Shown here in pieces: positions 16,747 to 27,500 of a DNA stretch of 64,000 nucleotides. The position numbers were made by a program, and so were the translations under genes. Each line of letters opens with the position of its first letter. Position 1 is the stretch's first letter. The DNA is from Comamonadaceae bacterium OH2545_COT-014 (lineage in GTDB: Bacteria > Pseudomonadota > Gammaproteobacteria > Burkholderiales > Burkholderiaceae_C), in assembly GCA_003859965.1 (NCBI GenBank), contig RQYR01000002.1, positions 124,001 through 188,000 on the forward strand. Reading direction: 5' to 3'. The notes under the pieces are model-generated. The model was not told the origin of the DNA and searched no databases. It worked only from the letters and a program-made list of their open reading frames with translations.

Positions 16747-17667
16747 TTAATCAACTGCCGGGCCGGTTCGGCGCTGGCGCAAGTGGCTGCGGAGCGTATC
16801 GATGCCGATGGCGGTTTCCTGGGTGACGGGCAGGCGCGCGGCCGGTTTGAGGGCGTGGCCGTAGATCAGCTCGAATTCAAGCGCCAGCGGTGTGCCGGGG
16901 CCGCCGGGGCGCAGGGCGGCGTCCATCTCGGCCAGCAGGCGCTGGCGCCAGGCGGCGGTGCGCAGGCCGTGAAAGCGCTGGCGGTGCAGGTTGCGGCCCA
17001 GGCCGCGCAGCTCTTGCAGGGCGCGCTCGGCGCTGTCGAAGGTGAGGGTGAGGCGCTCCATGGCCATCACGGGTTCGGCAAAGCCGGCGGCCAGCAGCAT
17101 GTCGCCCCAGTCGTGCATGTCGGTGAATTCATGCGCGGGCGGCGGCCAGCCCAGGCGGGTGTACAGGTGGCGCAGGCTGCGCAGCGTGTCGGGGCCCAGG
17201 CCGGAAAACATGACAAAGCCATTGATTGCCAGCGCCCGGTGCCAGTCGGCCAGCAGCGCGGCGGGGTCGGCCACGCGGTGCAGCAGCATGTTGGCCCACA
17301 CCATGTCCAGGCTGCCCTCTGGCGGGGCGGGCAGCATGGGGGGCAGGTGGGCGGGTTGGCCCGTGCCCGCCCAGCGGGCCGGATGCCACCAGGGGCGGGG
17401 CGGGGCGGATGGGGGTGGGACTTCACCCGCTGGCACTCCCAAGGCCTCAGCCTGGGGGAAGCGGGCGGCAACCAGCGCATGGCCTTCCATACCGCCGTGC
17501 CGGGGCGACCAGTGCGCCCAGCGCCGCACGGGCAGGGTGATCCAGTCCAGCCGTTCGGCCATGCGCCGCGCCACTTCTTCATGCAACCATGGCGCCGGGC
17601 CGGGCCGTGCGGCGCTGCGGGCGGCGGCCCGGGGGTCGAGCGTGGGAGGCTGCTGCGAACGGGACAT
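16747..17667 (-). CDS. Malonyl-ACP O-methyltransferase-like protein (BioC family)
   Basis: 306 residues from the ATG at 17667 (MSRSQQPPTLDPRAAARS). SAM-dependent methyltransferase of the biotin pathway type: an early ARRMAERLDWITLPVRRWAH segment, a region MLLHRVADPAALLADWHRAL matching motif IV of BioC, and the late RQRFHGLRTAAWRQRLLAEM. BioC caps malonyl-ACP so that fatty acid synthase can build the pimeloyl chain. The SAM-binding glycine loop is not well conserved, so substrate and even activity are uncertain. It is divergent from comF with 134 bp between them. Confidence 0.7.
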   Translation of the reverse strand: MSRSQQPPTLDPRAAARSAARPGPAPWLHEEVARRMAERLDWITLPVRRWAHWSPRHGGMEGHALVAARFPQAEALGVPAGEVPPPSAPPRPWWHPARWAGTGQPAHLPPMLPAPPEGSLDMVWANMLLHRVADPAALLADWHRALAINGFVMFSGLGPDTLRSLRHLYTRLGWPPPAHEFTDMHDWGDMLLAAGFAEPVMAMERLTLTFDSAERALQELRGLGRNLHRQRFHGLRTAAWRQRLLAEMDAALRPGGPGTPLALEFELIYGHALKPAARLPVTQETAIGIDTLRSHLRQRRTGPAVD

Positions 17668-17801
17668 GGCGAGAAAACAGGGAGCCAGCCAGTATAGAGG
17701 CGGCCAGCGGGTGACAAAGGGCGGGCCAGCGCCGATGATGGGGCGCCGCCGCATCCTGGTGGTTCGCCGTCCTTGCCTCTTGTGATTCATCCCTGTCAGC
17801 C

Positions 17802-18482
17802 ATGAACTTGGCCCGCTGGCTGCCAAGCCAATGCCATATCTGCCGTGCCTGGCCGGCGCAGCCGGTGTGTGACACTTGCCGCGCCTGCTTTGCGCAGCCA
17901 GTGGCCCGCTGCCGTGCCTGCGCGCTGCCGCTGGCGGGCGGGGCCGTGTTGTGTGGCGCCTGCCTGCGCGAGCCGCCGCCCATGGACGAGAGCCTGGCGG
18001 CCGTGGACTACGGCTGGCCCTGGAGTGCGCTGCTGGCGCAGTTCAAGTTCCGTCAGCAAACGGGGCTGGCCGCGGCGCTGGCCGATCTGATGAGGCAGGC
18101 GCCCGGTGCAGCGCAGGCGCTGGACGCGGCGGATGCGGTGCTGCCCGTGCCGGCCTCGCGCCAGCGCCTGGCCGCCCGCGGCTACAACCCGGCGCTGCTG
18201 CTGGCCCGCCAACTTGCGCCACGCCGCGCTGTCCTGGCGGATGCGCTGCTGCGCCTGCATGACGCGCCGCCGCAGCGCACCCTGAACCGCCGCGAACGCC
18301 TGGCCCGCGTGCAAGGCGCTTTTGCCGCCGCACCACACCACGCTGCGGCCTTGTCAGGCCGCCGGCTGGTGCTGGTGGATGACGTGATGACCACGGGCGC
18401 CACCGTCCGCGCCGCCGCCAGCGCCTTGCGCGCGGCCGGGGCGGCGCACATCAGCGTGCTGGTGCTGGCACGCACGGTCTGA
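17802..18482 (+). CDS. ComF family phosphoribosyltransferase-like protein
   Basis: 226 residues. An N-terminal zinc-binding region with four Cys pairs (CHICRAW, CDTCRACF, CRACALPL, CGACLREPP) precedes a PRTase domain with PVPASRQRLAARGYNPALLL and the PRPP loop LVLVDDVMTTGATVRAAAS. ComF proteins are tied to natural DNA uptake and single-stranded DNA handling in transformable bacteria (GntX in E. coli). It ends at the CRISPR leader region. Together with the periplasmic ligase on the far side of the CRISPR locus, it hints that the cell may be transformable, which is inference only. Confidence 0.9.
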   Translation: MNLARWLPSQCHICRAWPAQPVCDTCRACFAQPVARCRACALPLAGGAVLCGACLREPPPMDESLAAVDYGWPWSALLAQFKFRQQTGLAAALADLMRQAPGAAQALDAADAVLPVPASRQRLAARGYNPALLLARQLAPRRAVLADALLRLHDAPPQRTLNRRERLARVQGAFAAAPHHAAALSGRRLVLVDDVMTTGATVRAAASALRAAGAAHISVLVLARTV

Positions 18483-18779
18483 AGTTAGGGAAGGTGAGCT
18501 GATGCATTAAGTTTTTTTAAATCAAAAATATTTTGAGGATTAAGTGGAAAAATGCATTCAATGCATGCGAACTTTTGAAGTGATGGGTAAAATCATTATA
18601 AGATCATTGGGGAAGTATTCTTCAGTCACTCTGTTTGCTATGGAATCAGCCGCCACGGATGCTATTCGTATAAATTATAGTTTCTCTGTGTGTCACGGTT
18701 GATTTGGTGTGCCGACGCATTCATGGAGCTTTGCTCATTTTGAATATAAAATCAAAAAGAGCGCCTATGCCAAATTCTA
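18483..18779. other. AT-rich region flanking the 5' end of the CRISPR array
   Basis: About 300 bp, far richer in A/T than the rest of the window (for example TTTTTTTAAATCAAAAATAT and TATAAATTATAG), with no open gene. It lies upstream of the array in the direction of crRNA transcription, so it may be the leader. However, the repeat beside it is degenerate, which is more typical of the leader-distal end. Confidence 0.6.
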
Positions 18780-21700
18780 ATTTGGGCTAGAACACAAATC
18801 CCAGTGATCTAGAATAAAACGGTGTTTTAGAGCCTGCTAATATGGGTTCCGGCTAGAACACAAATCCCAGTGATCTAGAATGTTTGAGACGAGCGACAAG
18901 CAGGCGCAGCAGTTCCGGCTAGAACACAAATCCCAGTGATCTAGAATCAGTATGCATGGATACCGGTACCACTGTGTGTTCCGGCTAGAACACAAATCCC
19001 AGTGATCTAGAATGCGCCGCTTGCTCGGTGGCGTGCTGCTGGGGTTCCGGCTAGAACACAAATCCCAGTGATCTAGAATACTCGGAAGCGTGGGCTACTA
19101 GTTACCGTAGTTCCGGCTAGAACACAAATCCCAGTGATCTAGAATTCGATGACGAGGGGCCTGTCTTGGTCGCCAGTTCCGGCTAGAACACAAATCCCAG
19201 TGATCTAGAATGCAAAGCCATTGCAGAAGATCTTGGCGTACGTTCCGGCTAGAACACAAATCCCAGTGATCTAGAATCCAGCTTGGCTGTCATTTCGAGG
19301 AAGTCTGGTTCCGGCTAGAACACAAATCCCAGTGATCTAGAATCCTGCGTCGCTACACCCAGCTTAAACCGGAGTTCCGGCTAGAACACAAATCCCAGTG
19401 ATCTAGAATAGGTGAAAAACCTGGGCGAGGACCTCAGCAGTTCCGGCTAGAACACAAATCCCAGTGATCTAGAATAATAAGGGTCTTCTTGAAAAGTGCT
19501 TATCAGTTCCGGCTAGAACACAAATCCCAGTGATCTAGAATGTCGTGTGGTACTTTAACCATACCGCCGCCGTTCCGGCTAGAACACAAATCCCAGTGAT
19601 CTAGAATGAGGCTTTTGACGATGACATCCGCATTTTGGTTCCGGCTAGAACACAAATCCCAGTGATCTAGAATGCGCCCCATCAACATGGAGCTGCACCG
19701 CGAGTTCCGGCTAGAACACAAATCCCAGTGATCTAGAATCGCCGTCGCAGGCAAGGAAATCCAACCCCTGTTCCGGCTAGAACACAAATCCCAGTGATCT
19801 AGAATCGGCTTCTTCCACATGTGCAGCTCGATCTGGTTCCGGCTAGAACACAAATCCCAGTGATCTAGAATGCCATTTCGCCGAGCAGCTGCGTGCTCGC
19901 CGTTCCGGCTAGAACACAAATCCCAGTGATCTAGAATCATATATCAATTCCATTCGCAATCTCTACAGTTCCGGCTAGAACACAAATCCCAGTGATCTAG
20001 AATCGCGACGCTGATATTGACGAGGCGATATCAGTTCCGGCTAGAACACAAATCCCAGTGATCTAGAATTGAGGTGGTGTGATAGCAATCCTGCTGTCGG
20101 TTCCGGCTAGAACACAAATCCCAGTGATCTAGAATAAGAATTCTTTTTATTAGGAGGGGAAACCAGTTCCGGCTAGAACACAAATCCCAGTGATCTAGAA
20201 TTCAACGACGACTGGGCCGCCCAGCGCCTGAGTTCCGGCTAGAACACAAATCCCAGTGATCTAGAATGAAGCGACAGTTCCTCAGCCACCTGTGGCAGTT
20301 CCGGCTAGAACACAAATCCCAGTGATCTAGAATCTGGCCGTGGCGCGCGACTACCCCGGCATTGTTCCGGCTAGAACACAAATCCCAGTGATCTAGAATG
20401 CCGGGCCGTGGGATGTAGGCGGGTTTGCTCGTTCCGGCTAGAACACAAATCCCAGTGATCTAGAATCACTCAGGCGGCCATGACTTCGCCAAGGACGTTC
20501 CGGCTAGAACACAAATCCCAGTGATCTAGAATCAGCAGCAGCGGCAATGCGACGGGCTTGGAGTTCCGGCTAGAACACAAATCCCAGTGATCTAGAATTC
20601 CACGCCTTTGACGATGACTGAGAGATTAGTTCCGGCTAGAACACAAATCCCAGTGATCTAGAATGGCCAGTTGGATCACTTCGTTCTGGTCTTGGTTCCG
20701 GCTAGAACACAAATCCCAGTGATCTAGAATCACCTTAGCTTCCCAAACGAGTAAATGGAAGTTCCGGCTAGAACACAAATCCCAGTGATCTAGAATGAAC
20801 TTGCTATTATCCAACAACTGGTTAAAGTTCCGGCTAGAACACAAATCCCAGTGATCTAGAATACTAAAGATGGTAACTACATGTTTGGTGTAGTTCCGGC
20901 TAGAACACAAATCCCAGTGATCTAGAATCGGCGGCCCAAAACAGCGCCTTGGCCAGCAGTTCCGGCTAGAACACAAATCCCAGTGATCTAGAATTGCGGG
21001 CCGGCGCGTCGTGCTCAACATGGGGTTCCGGCTAGAACACAAATCCCAGTGATCTAGAATCAGCAAGCGCGCCGGCAGCGACGCCGGCAGGTTCCGGCTA
21101 GAACACAAATCCCAGTGATCTAGAATGTCATCGGGCAACACGCTAACGCCCCAGTTGTTCCGGCTAGAACACAAATCCCAGTGATCTAGAATTGACCCAG
21201 CCAACTAGTGTCCAGCCCAAGAGTTCCGGCTAGAACACAAATCCCAGTGATCTAGAATTGACCGATGCGCAGCGCGACAAGCTGCGCGGTTCCGGCTAGA
21301 ACACAAATCCCAGTGATCTAGAATATGCTTGGATACGCCAACCACTGTTCCCAGGTTCCGGCTAGAACACAAATCCCAGTGATCTAGAATTATCTCCATT
21401 GGTATTGCGCACGCTGGTCAGTTCCGGCTAGAACACAAATCCCAGTGATCTAGAATTCAAAGACTCGATCGCTTGGTGATCAACCAGTTCCGGCTAGAAC
21501 ACAAATCCCAGTGATCTAGAATGGTTGAGTGACCGCTAGCAGCACCGCACGAGTTCCGGCTAGAACACAAATCCCAGTGATCTAGAATAGCGCTCCTTTT
21601 CGACTGAAGCCATTATACGTTCCGGCTAGAACACAAATCCCAGTGATCTAGAATTTGCTATCTAGGTTAATGGCTTCCATACCAGTTCCGGCTAGAACAC

Positions 21701-23185
21701 AAATCCCAGTGATCTAGAATTGGAGAGATGAAATCTACATGCATGTACAGGTTCCGGCTAGAACACAAATCCCAGTGATCTAGAATTCCTGTCTGGGCAC
21801 CAGTTGTGCCGGCTCAGTTCCGGCTAGAACACAAATCCCAGTGATCTAGAATTTTGCAAAGCTCTTTAGACATTGTAGTGAAGTTCCGGCTAGAACACAA
21901 ATCCCAGTGATCTAGAATGAATCGTCAAGTCACTTGGAAACTGATCAGGTTCCGGCTAGAACACAAATCCCAGTGATCTAGAATCAGCAATCAATGGAAT
22001 ATCACAGTAAGCTGGTTCCGGCTAGAACACAAATCCCAGTGATCTAGAATTCTACAGACAATCAAGACAGAGATACAACAGTTCCGGCTAGAACACAAAT
22101 CCCAGTGATCTAGAATTCTCCTTGACGGATTGGAATAACAAGTACAGTTCCGGCTAGAACACAAATCCCAGTGATCTAGAATGAATTGACTGAATCAAAG
22201 CTTGTTAAGAAAGTTCCGGCTAGAACACAAATCCCAGTGATCTAGAATAGGTTTTTTGATAACTAACGCGTTATTTAGGTTCCGGCTAGAACACAAATCC
22301 CAGTGATCTAGAATCGAACTGGCTCACTACAAGCGGCTTGAGCTGTTCCGGCTAGAACACAAATCCCAGTGATCTAGAATGGTTCATTGATGCGGGCGCA
22401 GGCCAGTTGCGTTCCGGCTAGAACACAAATCCCAGTGATCTAGAATCAAGCTGTACCTGAAAAGGAAGCGGTACAAGTTCCGGCTAGAACACAAATCCCA
22501 GTGATCTAGAATTTCTTGATTGGCTTTCCCGCAACCGTGGGAGTTCCGGCTAGAACACAAATCCCAGTGATCTAGAATCTTCAGGCGGCGGTGCTTCGCA
22601 CTTCGCGCGTTCCGGCTAGAACACAAATCCCAGTGATCTAGAATCACTCCGTAGGCTGCCGCGATGTCCCGACCGTTCCGGCTAGAACACAAATCCCAGT
22701 GATCTAGAATCGGCTGCTGTCGCAATGCGACGGGCTTTGAGTTCCGGCTAGAACACAAATCCCAGTGATCTAGAATCTGGCAGGGCACGCTGTATCAGCG
22801 GCTGGCGTTCCGGCTAGAACACAAATCCCAGTGATCTAGAATCGAGGCACGCCTGCATTGCCCACGCTGCGAGTTCCGGCTAGAACTTCCGGCTAGAACA
22901 CAAATCCCAGTGATCTAGAATGACCATTGTTTGCAAAGAGACTTTCCTTTAGTTCCGGCTAGAACACAAATCCCAGTGATCTAGAATGAATCCTTTTGCA
23001 TCATGATACCAACACGGGTTCCGGCTAGAACACAAATCCCAGTGATCTAGAATTATAACCATCAGTTTCACCGCAGCTATGAAGTTCCGGCTAGAACACA
23101 AATCCCAGTGATCTAGAATGTACTTGGATCTGATTCCAACCGGTGCTGTGTTCCGGCTAGAACACAAATCCCAGTGATCTAGAAT
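18780..23185 (+). CRISPR. Type II-C CRISPR array, 67 repeats and 66 spacers
   Basis: Repeats are 36 bp, starting GTTCCGGCTAG and ending GTGATCTAGAAT, with 30 bp spacers on a strict 66 bp period; one spacer (20400-20430) is 31 bp. Repeats appear identical except the first (18780-18815), which differs at three bases in its first five, and repeat 63 (22873-22921), which carries a 13 bp internal tandem duplication. CTAGA/TCTAG within the repeat can pair. Orientation is plus because the tracrRNA anti-repeat, transcribed rightward from 27813, is complementary to the plus-strand repeat. The array thus converges on the cas operon. The repeat ends in TAGAAT, a possible -10 box like those embedded in Neisseria II-C repeats. 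Confidence 0.99.
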
Positions 23186-23196
23186 CCACCTGCAGT

Positions 23197-23230
23197 AACT
23201 CCTTGTTCTACAAGGAGTTTTCTGCTTTTT
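23197..23230 (+). terminator. Terminator at the end of the CRISPR array
   Basis: AACTCCTTG-TTCTA-CAAGGAGTT followed by TTTCTGCTTTTT, beginning 11 bases after the last repeat. It works only in the rightward direction (no T-run on the other strand), which independently supports rightward crRNA transcription. Leftward cas transcripts are not obviously stopped here and could run antisense into the array. Confidence 0.85.
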
Positions 23231-23256
23231 AGTTCATGTGAACACATGTGCTGCGC

Positions 23257-23583
23257 TCAGAAGAGGTCGAACTGATCAGGTGTTTTTAGAGCGGGCTGCT
23301 TGGCCTTGCCGTGGAAGGTGATGATGCGCTCATACTGTTTATCGGTGAACTGCATCACATTCACTTTACCGCCGGGTGGCAGAACGGTTTCGACACGCTT
23401 GGCGTATGTGTCGAGTTGGGTTTGGCTGGTGCAAAAGCGCATGTAGACGCTGAGTTGGCTCATTTCGAAGCCCATGTCGAGCAGAGCCTTGCGGAAGTCA
23501 GTGGCTGCCTTTCGTTCGGCTTTTTCTAGCACGGGTAAGTCGAACATCACCAACATCCACATGATTCTGTACCCTGAAAGCAT
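23257..23583 (-). CDS. cas2: CRISPR-associated endonuclease Cas2
   Basis: 108 residues from the ATG at 23583 (MLSGYRIMWMLVMFDLPVLE); a GTG start 15 bases upstream, two bases after the cas1 stop, is the alternative. With Cas1 it forms the integrase that inserts new spacers. The ferredoxin-like first strand with MFDLPV, then RKALLDMGFEMSQLSVYMR and the C-terminal MQFTDKQYERIITFHGK, match type II-C Cas2. It is last in the cas9-cas1-cas2 operon, and its stop lies 71 bp from the last repeat. Confidence 0.97.
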   Translation of the reverse strand: MLSGYRIMWMLVMFDLPVLEKAERKAATDFRKALLDMGFEMSQLSVYMRFCTSQTQLDTYAKRVETVLPPGGKVNVMQFTDKQYERIITFHGKAKQPALKTPDQFDLF

Positions 23584-23600
23584 GGTGCTCGTCCACACTT

Positions 23601-24533
23601 TTACCTATCGCTGTCCAAGCTGTGCACCAAGGCAAGCGGCAAGCCCGGTAGCGGTAGCTCCAGCCTGTCACGTTCACCCAAATACACTTGAGCTAGCGAG
23701 ACGGCCAGTTTTTGCATGCAGACCGTCACGGGAGTGGCGCCAGCATTACTTTGCATGTCGTCATAAAGCGTGTGTACTAGGGCGCGCTTGGCGGCGGGCG
23801 TGACCTGTTCTTCACCGGCGCGCTGCAATTGCCAGACTTTCAGGTCGATGACCGGGCGGAAGGGTTCCATCAGATCATCCACCAGTCGCATGGCATTGCC
23901 ATCATTGCTGTGGTGCAGGCCGATGCTGGGATGCAGGCCGGCAGCCACCACGGCGCGGGCGGTGGCAGAACGCAGGATGGTGTAGCCGTAGTTGAGCAGG
24001 GCGTTGAGGCCGCCGGCGTTCTGGTCGCGACGGAAGTTCTTGCCGAACAGCAAGCTCCAGTAGCGCCGGGCGCCTTGACCTTCGACGTTTTCCGGATCGC
24101 CGCTTTTGACCTTGCGCACTAATGCAGTCAAGGGCGCGGTGGGCGCGCCTGCGGCCTCCAGCGCGGCGGCTTGTTGCTCCAGTTTGGATTTGACGATGGC
24201 TGCCCACAGCCGCTTGTGCGTGGGCAAGCTGGCGGCGATTTGCGCTTCGATGCGCTTGGCCTGCACGTGATGGCCGTCCAGCGTCAGCAGCATGCCCACG
24301 GCATTGTGGTTGGCCGCGCACAGTACGAAGGGCGCGCCGCGCTCGGCCAGAGCCACCAGGAGGTTGTTGGTGTAGCTGATGCCGTGGGCATTGGCGATGA
24401 CGGCGGCGATGTCGTCCAACGGCACCTGGCCGAGTTCCTTGCGCTCGCCCTCGGTATCGCGCACCACCATGAAGCCGCGGTTGACGAATAGGTGCCGCCG
24501 GTCGTCTGCGATTTCGACAATGCGACCGATCAT
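23601..24533 (-). CDS. cas1: CRISPR-associated integrase Cas1 (type II)
   Basis: 310 residues. Catalyses spacer integration with Cas2. It opens MIGRIVEIADDRRHLFVNRG in the style of type II Cas1, and has the beta-domain ISYTNNLLVALAERGAPFVL and the alpha-helical domain with GLHPSIGLHHSNDGNAMRLV, which holds the catalytic histidine, and DDLMEPFRPVIDLKV with the catalytic acidic residues. The conserved glutamate region is around NALLNYGYTILRSATARAVV. It begins 14 bp after cas9 ends and finishes just before cas2. All the catalytic parts are present, so adaptation should be possible. Confidence 0.97.
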   Translation of the reverse strand: MIGRIVEIADDRRHLFVNRGFMVVRDTEGERKELGQVPLDDIAAVIANAHGISYTNNLLVALAERGAPFVLCAANHNAVGMLLTLDGHHVQAKRIEAQIAASLPTHKRLWAAIVKSKLEQQAAALEAAGAPTAPLTALVRKVKSGDPENVEGQGARRYWSLLFGKNFRRDQNAGGLNALLNYGYTILRSATARAVVAAGLHPSIGLHHSNDGNAMRLVDDLMEPFRPVIDLKVWQLQRAGEEQVTPAAKRALVHTLYDDMQSNAGATPVTVCMQKLAVSLAQVYLGERDRLELPLPGLPLALVHSLDSDR

Positions 24534-24547
24534 GCTGTGCCCCTTGC

Positions 24548-27500
24548 TCAGCCCTTGAAGCCCGGGTCATGCAGTTCGCCGATGGGCGAGATGGTGACGC
24601 GGCGGGCTTTGGCCTGCTGGAAAGATCCAGCCATTTTCGAGACATAGGAGAACGGATTGTTCTTGTCCCGGTTTCTGGCATCCACATTGGCTTCGTGCAG
24701 TGGCGCCATGAATACTTGCCCATTACTGCCGATCTTCACCACACGCATTGTTTCCTCTCGCCCATCCAGTTCCAGACGCACGCAATCATCAATCATCAAG
24801 CGCATGATTAAGGCTTTCCCGTTCTGCGCCAGTCCAGGATTCCGCAAGCGCGCCACCCCATGCTTGCGCACGATTTGATAGGCGCGGAAAGTCGAGATCA
24901 CTTCGCCCTCCCATTTGCCTTTGTCATTGCGCGTGATTTCGATGCAGTAGTTGCTGCCGCCAACATAGCCTTTGTACGGCAGCGGCTGACCATTGGCATC
25001 CACGCCGTGGCGCTCGGACTGGGTTGGTTCGCTGATGCGGATCAGGTTGCTGACTTCGCGCCCTTGGCTGCCATCGGCCTTGCGCCGCTGCTTGATGCGT
25101 CCGTCCTTGCTGATGCCGTAGGAAGTTTCTTCCATCATGCCGCCCTCATGCCCATGGTCGGGGCGGTGGCTGACCCAGATGCTTTTCACGGCGCGTGCCG
25201 CGTGTTCGCGATACGTAGGCCAAGGAGGCTCGAAGTCCTGAGCCAACTTGTGGCGCCCCTGCATCTTGGGCAGTTCGCTGGCGTTGGCAAAGCGTTGCAA
25301 GAGTGCTTGGTCGGTAACGCCGATCACGCAGGCGTCCACAGCGTGGTGGCGATGGTCGTCGCGGTTCTTTTCGCCATCGAGCCCCAGTACGTCATTCAAG
25401 CCCAGATGCCGACGCAGCATGCTCGTGAGCTGCCCCGGAATCACCCGTACCCCACTGGGGCAGATCAGTTTGAGATATTCCTTGGCCACGCGTGAGAGGT
25501 AGCGCGTGTCATTCAGCGCGCGTGCCAGAAAGCCTTTGTCCTCGCCCAGCCAACGCTCGTAGCCATCGGCGGCAAAGCGATAGCGCTTGGCCTTGGGCAT
25601 GCGTTCGGCGCGTTGCAGCATGCCTTCGTATGACCAACCCTGCGCCTCGAAGTCCTGCCGCGCCTGCCAGGGCGTGCGGTTGCGCTTGATGCGGTTGGCC
25701 TGGCGCATTGCCACGGTCTTGTTGTTCAGGCTGTCGTCCAGGGTTTGTGAAAACGGCAGGATGTGTTCGATCTCCACCTCGTCACTGAGCAACATGGCTG
25801 CGCTGATTTGCACGCCGCTGTAGGGGCAGCGGCGGTCAGCAGCATCAGAGCTCAGTTCTTCCCACAAGATCCATTTCTGAATGTCGGCGTGCTTCACGCG
25901 CTCTTCGCTGATGCTTAGCAAGGGCGCGATTTCGGCGCGAATGCGTGCATTACGCTTCTGGTTGTCGGCTTGTTTACGTTGCGTTTCCAGCTTTTGCTCG
26001 AGGCTTTGCTTTAAGTCGCGCGCCAGCTCCACCACGATTTCGGTAGGCTGGCCATAGCGGCGAATCAGCGCATTGACGACTTTGCGCACCTGGTTCAGTC
26101 CGATGTGTACCGTGGGGTTGGCAATCTTGCCGTAGCGTTCTTCCTCATTGCGCGGCTTGTCCTTGGCAAAAGCCACATGCCGTTGCAAGGCACGACCGTA
26201 ATAAGGCAGTTGCTTGAAAGCAAACACCGGCTTGATTTCGCCCGTGGCGGCTATGACGCGCTCGCCAATTTGCTGCACTTCGTCGTCGCCATGCTCAAAG
26301 CCAAAGCCCAAATCGCTGTGGTGGGCGAAGCCAGCAGCCTGCACGGCCTTGTCGAACGTGATGACCTCAGCGCGTAGTGCCGGCACGATGCGCTTTAGCG
26401 CCTTGCGGCTCAGACTGCCATAGCCTTCGGGCAGGCCAGCGTTGGCAATAGCCGTGGCGCGCACCTCATCCACGCCAGTGTTTTCGATCAGCCATTGCAC
26501 CAGTTCGGCTTCGCTTTCTTCCGTGACCAGGCGCAGCACGATGTCGTCCTGAAAGGTTTCGTCAAAGTCGTGCCACGCTGCGCCGAACAGCTCTTTTTTC
26601 GCCAGTGCCGCTGTGGTGGCATTGCCTTTGAGCTCGCAGCGCTTGGCGTCTTCCAGGTTGAACTGCACCACGTCGCCCAGTTTGAGCGCCTTGCGCATGG
26701 TTTGGAACGTCACTTTGCCTTTACTCTCCAGCAAGGCCACGATGGCATCGCGCTGCGCCAACGTCAGTGTCTCCTCGCGCAAATCCGGGTGCAGGATGCG
26801 CAAGTGATTCACCTCTTGCAGGATGCGAAAGCGCTGGGTGCTGGGCAGAGCCAGTGGGGCGCGCTCTTCTTCCGGCAGCAGGGTGCAACGCCCCGCCGTA
26901 ACTGGGCGTAGTTTGCGCTGGTGCAGCAGGGTGTCGCGCAACGCAAGGCGCGCACCGTCGTTGAACAATGATGAGTTGAAGGCGGCCTGTGCCGTCCACA
27001 GCGCATCGAATTCATCGGCCACCATCTGCCGGTCGATATAGAAGTCGTAGCTTTTGTCGATCTTGTTCTTGCCTGTCTCGGTGGTAGTGCGCGTTTCCCG
27101 ATAGCGGGCACGTGTGCCCAAGCCGGCTTGCAGACGTTGCCACAGCAATGCGCCCACGGTTTGACAGTTACTTTCTGCCAAAGCCTGCCGCAATTGGGAA
27201 ATGGCTGTTTTCAGCGCACCGCTGTCATTGTCTTTTTTATCAGTCTTGCGGTTACTCTTGAAGCCTCGGCGCTGGTTGATATGAAACAGCGCGCGGGCGA
27301 ACTCGCCGGGCGTCAGCGCGCGCTGCAAACCCTCAGCGCGCAACTGGTAGGGGTTGAGCGATTCAAGCGCCTTGCGCTCCGCCTCCGCCTGCGGGAAGAA
27401 GCCGTGCGCGATCAATTTATCCATCATGCGCGCCTTGCGCTTGAGAAGGCGATCGCGACGGCGGCGCATGGCACGGGCGGCGCGGCGGGTCACGGCCAGC

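Noticed and set aside
18837-23167. Minus-strand open frames made of a repeated ILDHWDLCSSRN unit
   Set aside because: These are translations of the CRISPR repeats and spacers (66 bp is a multiple of three), not a repeat protein.
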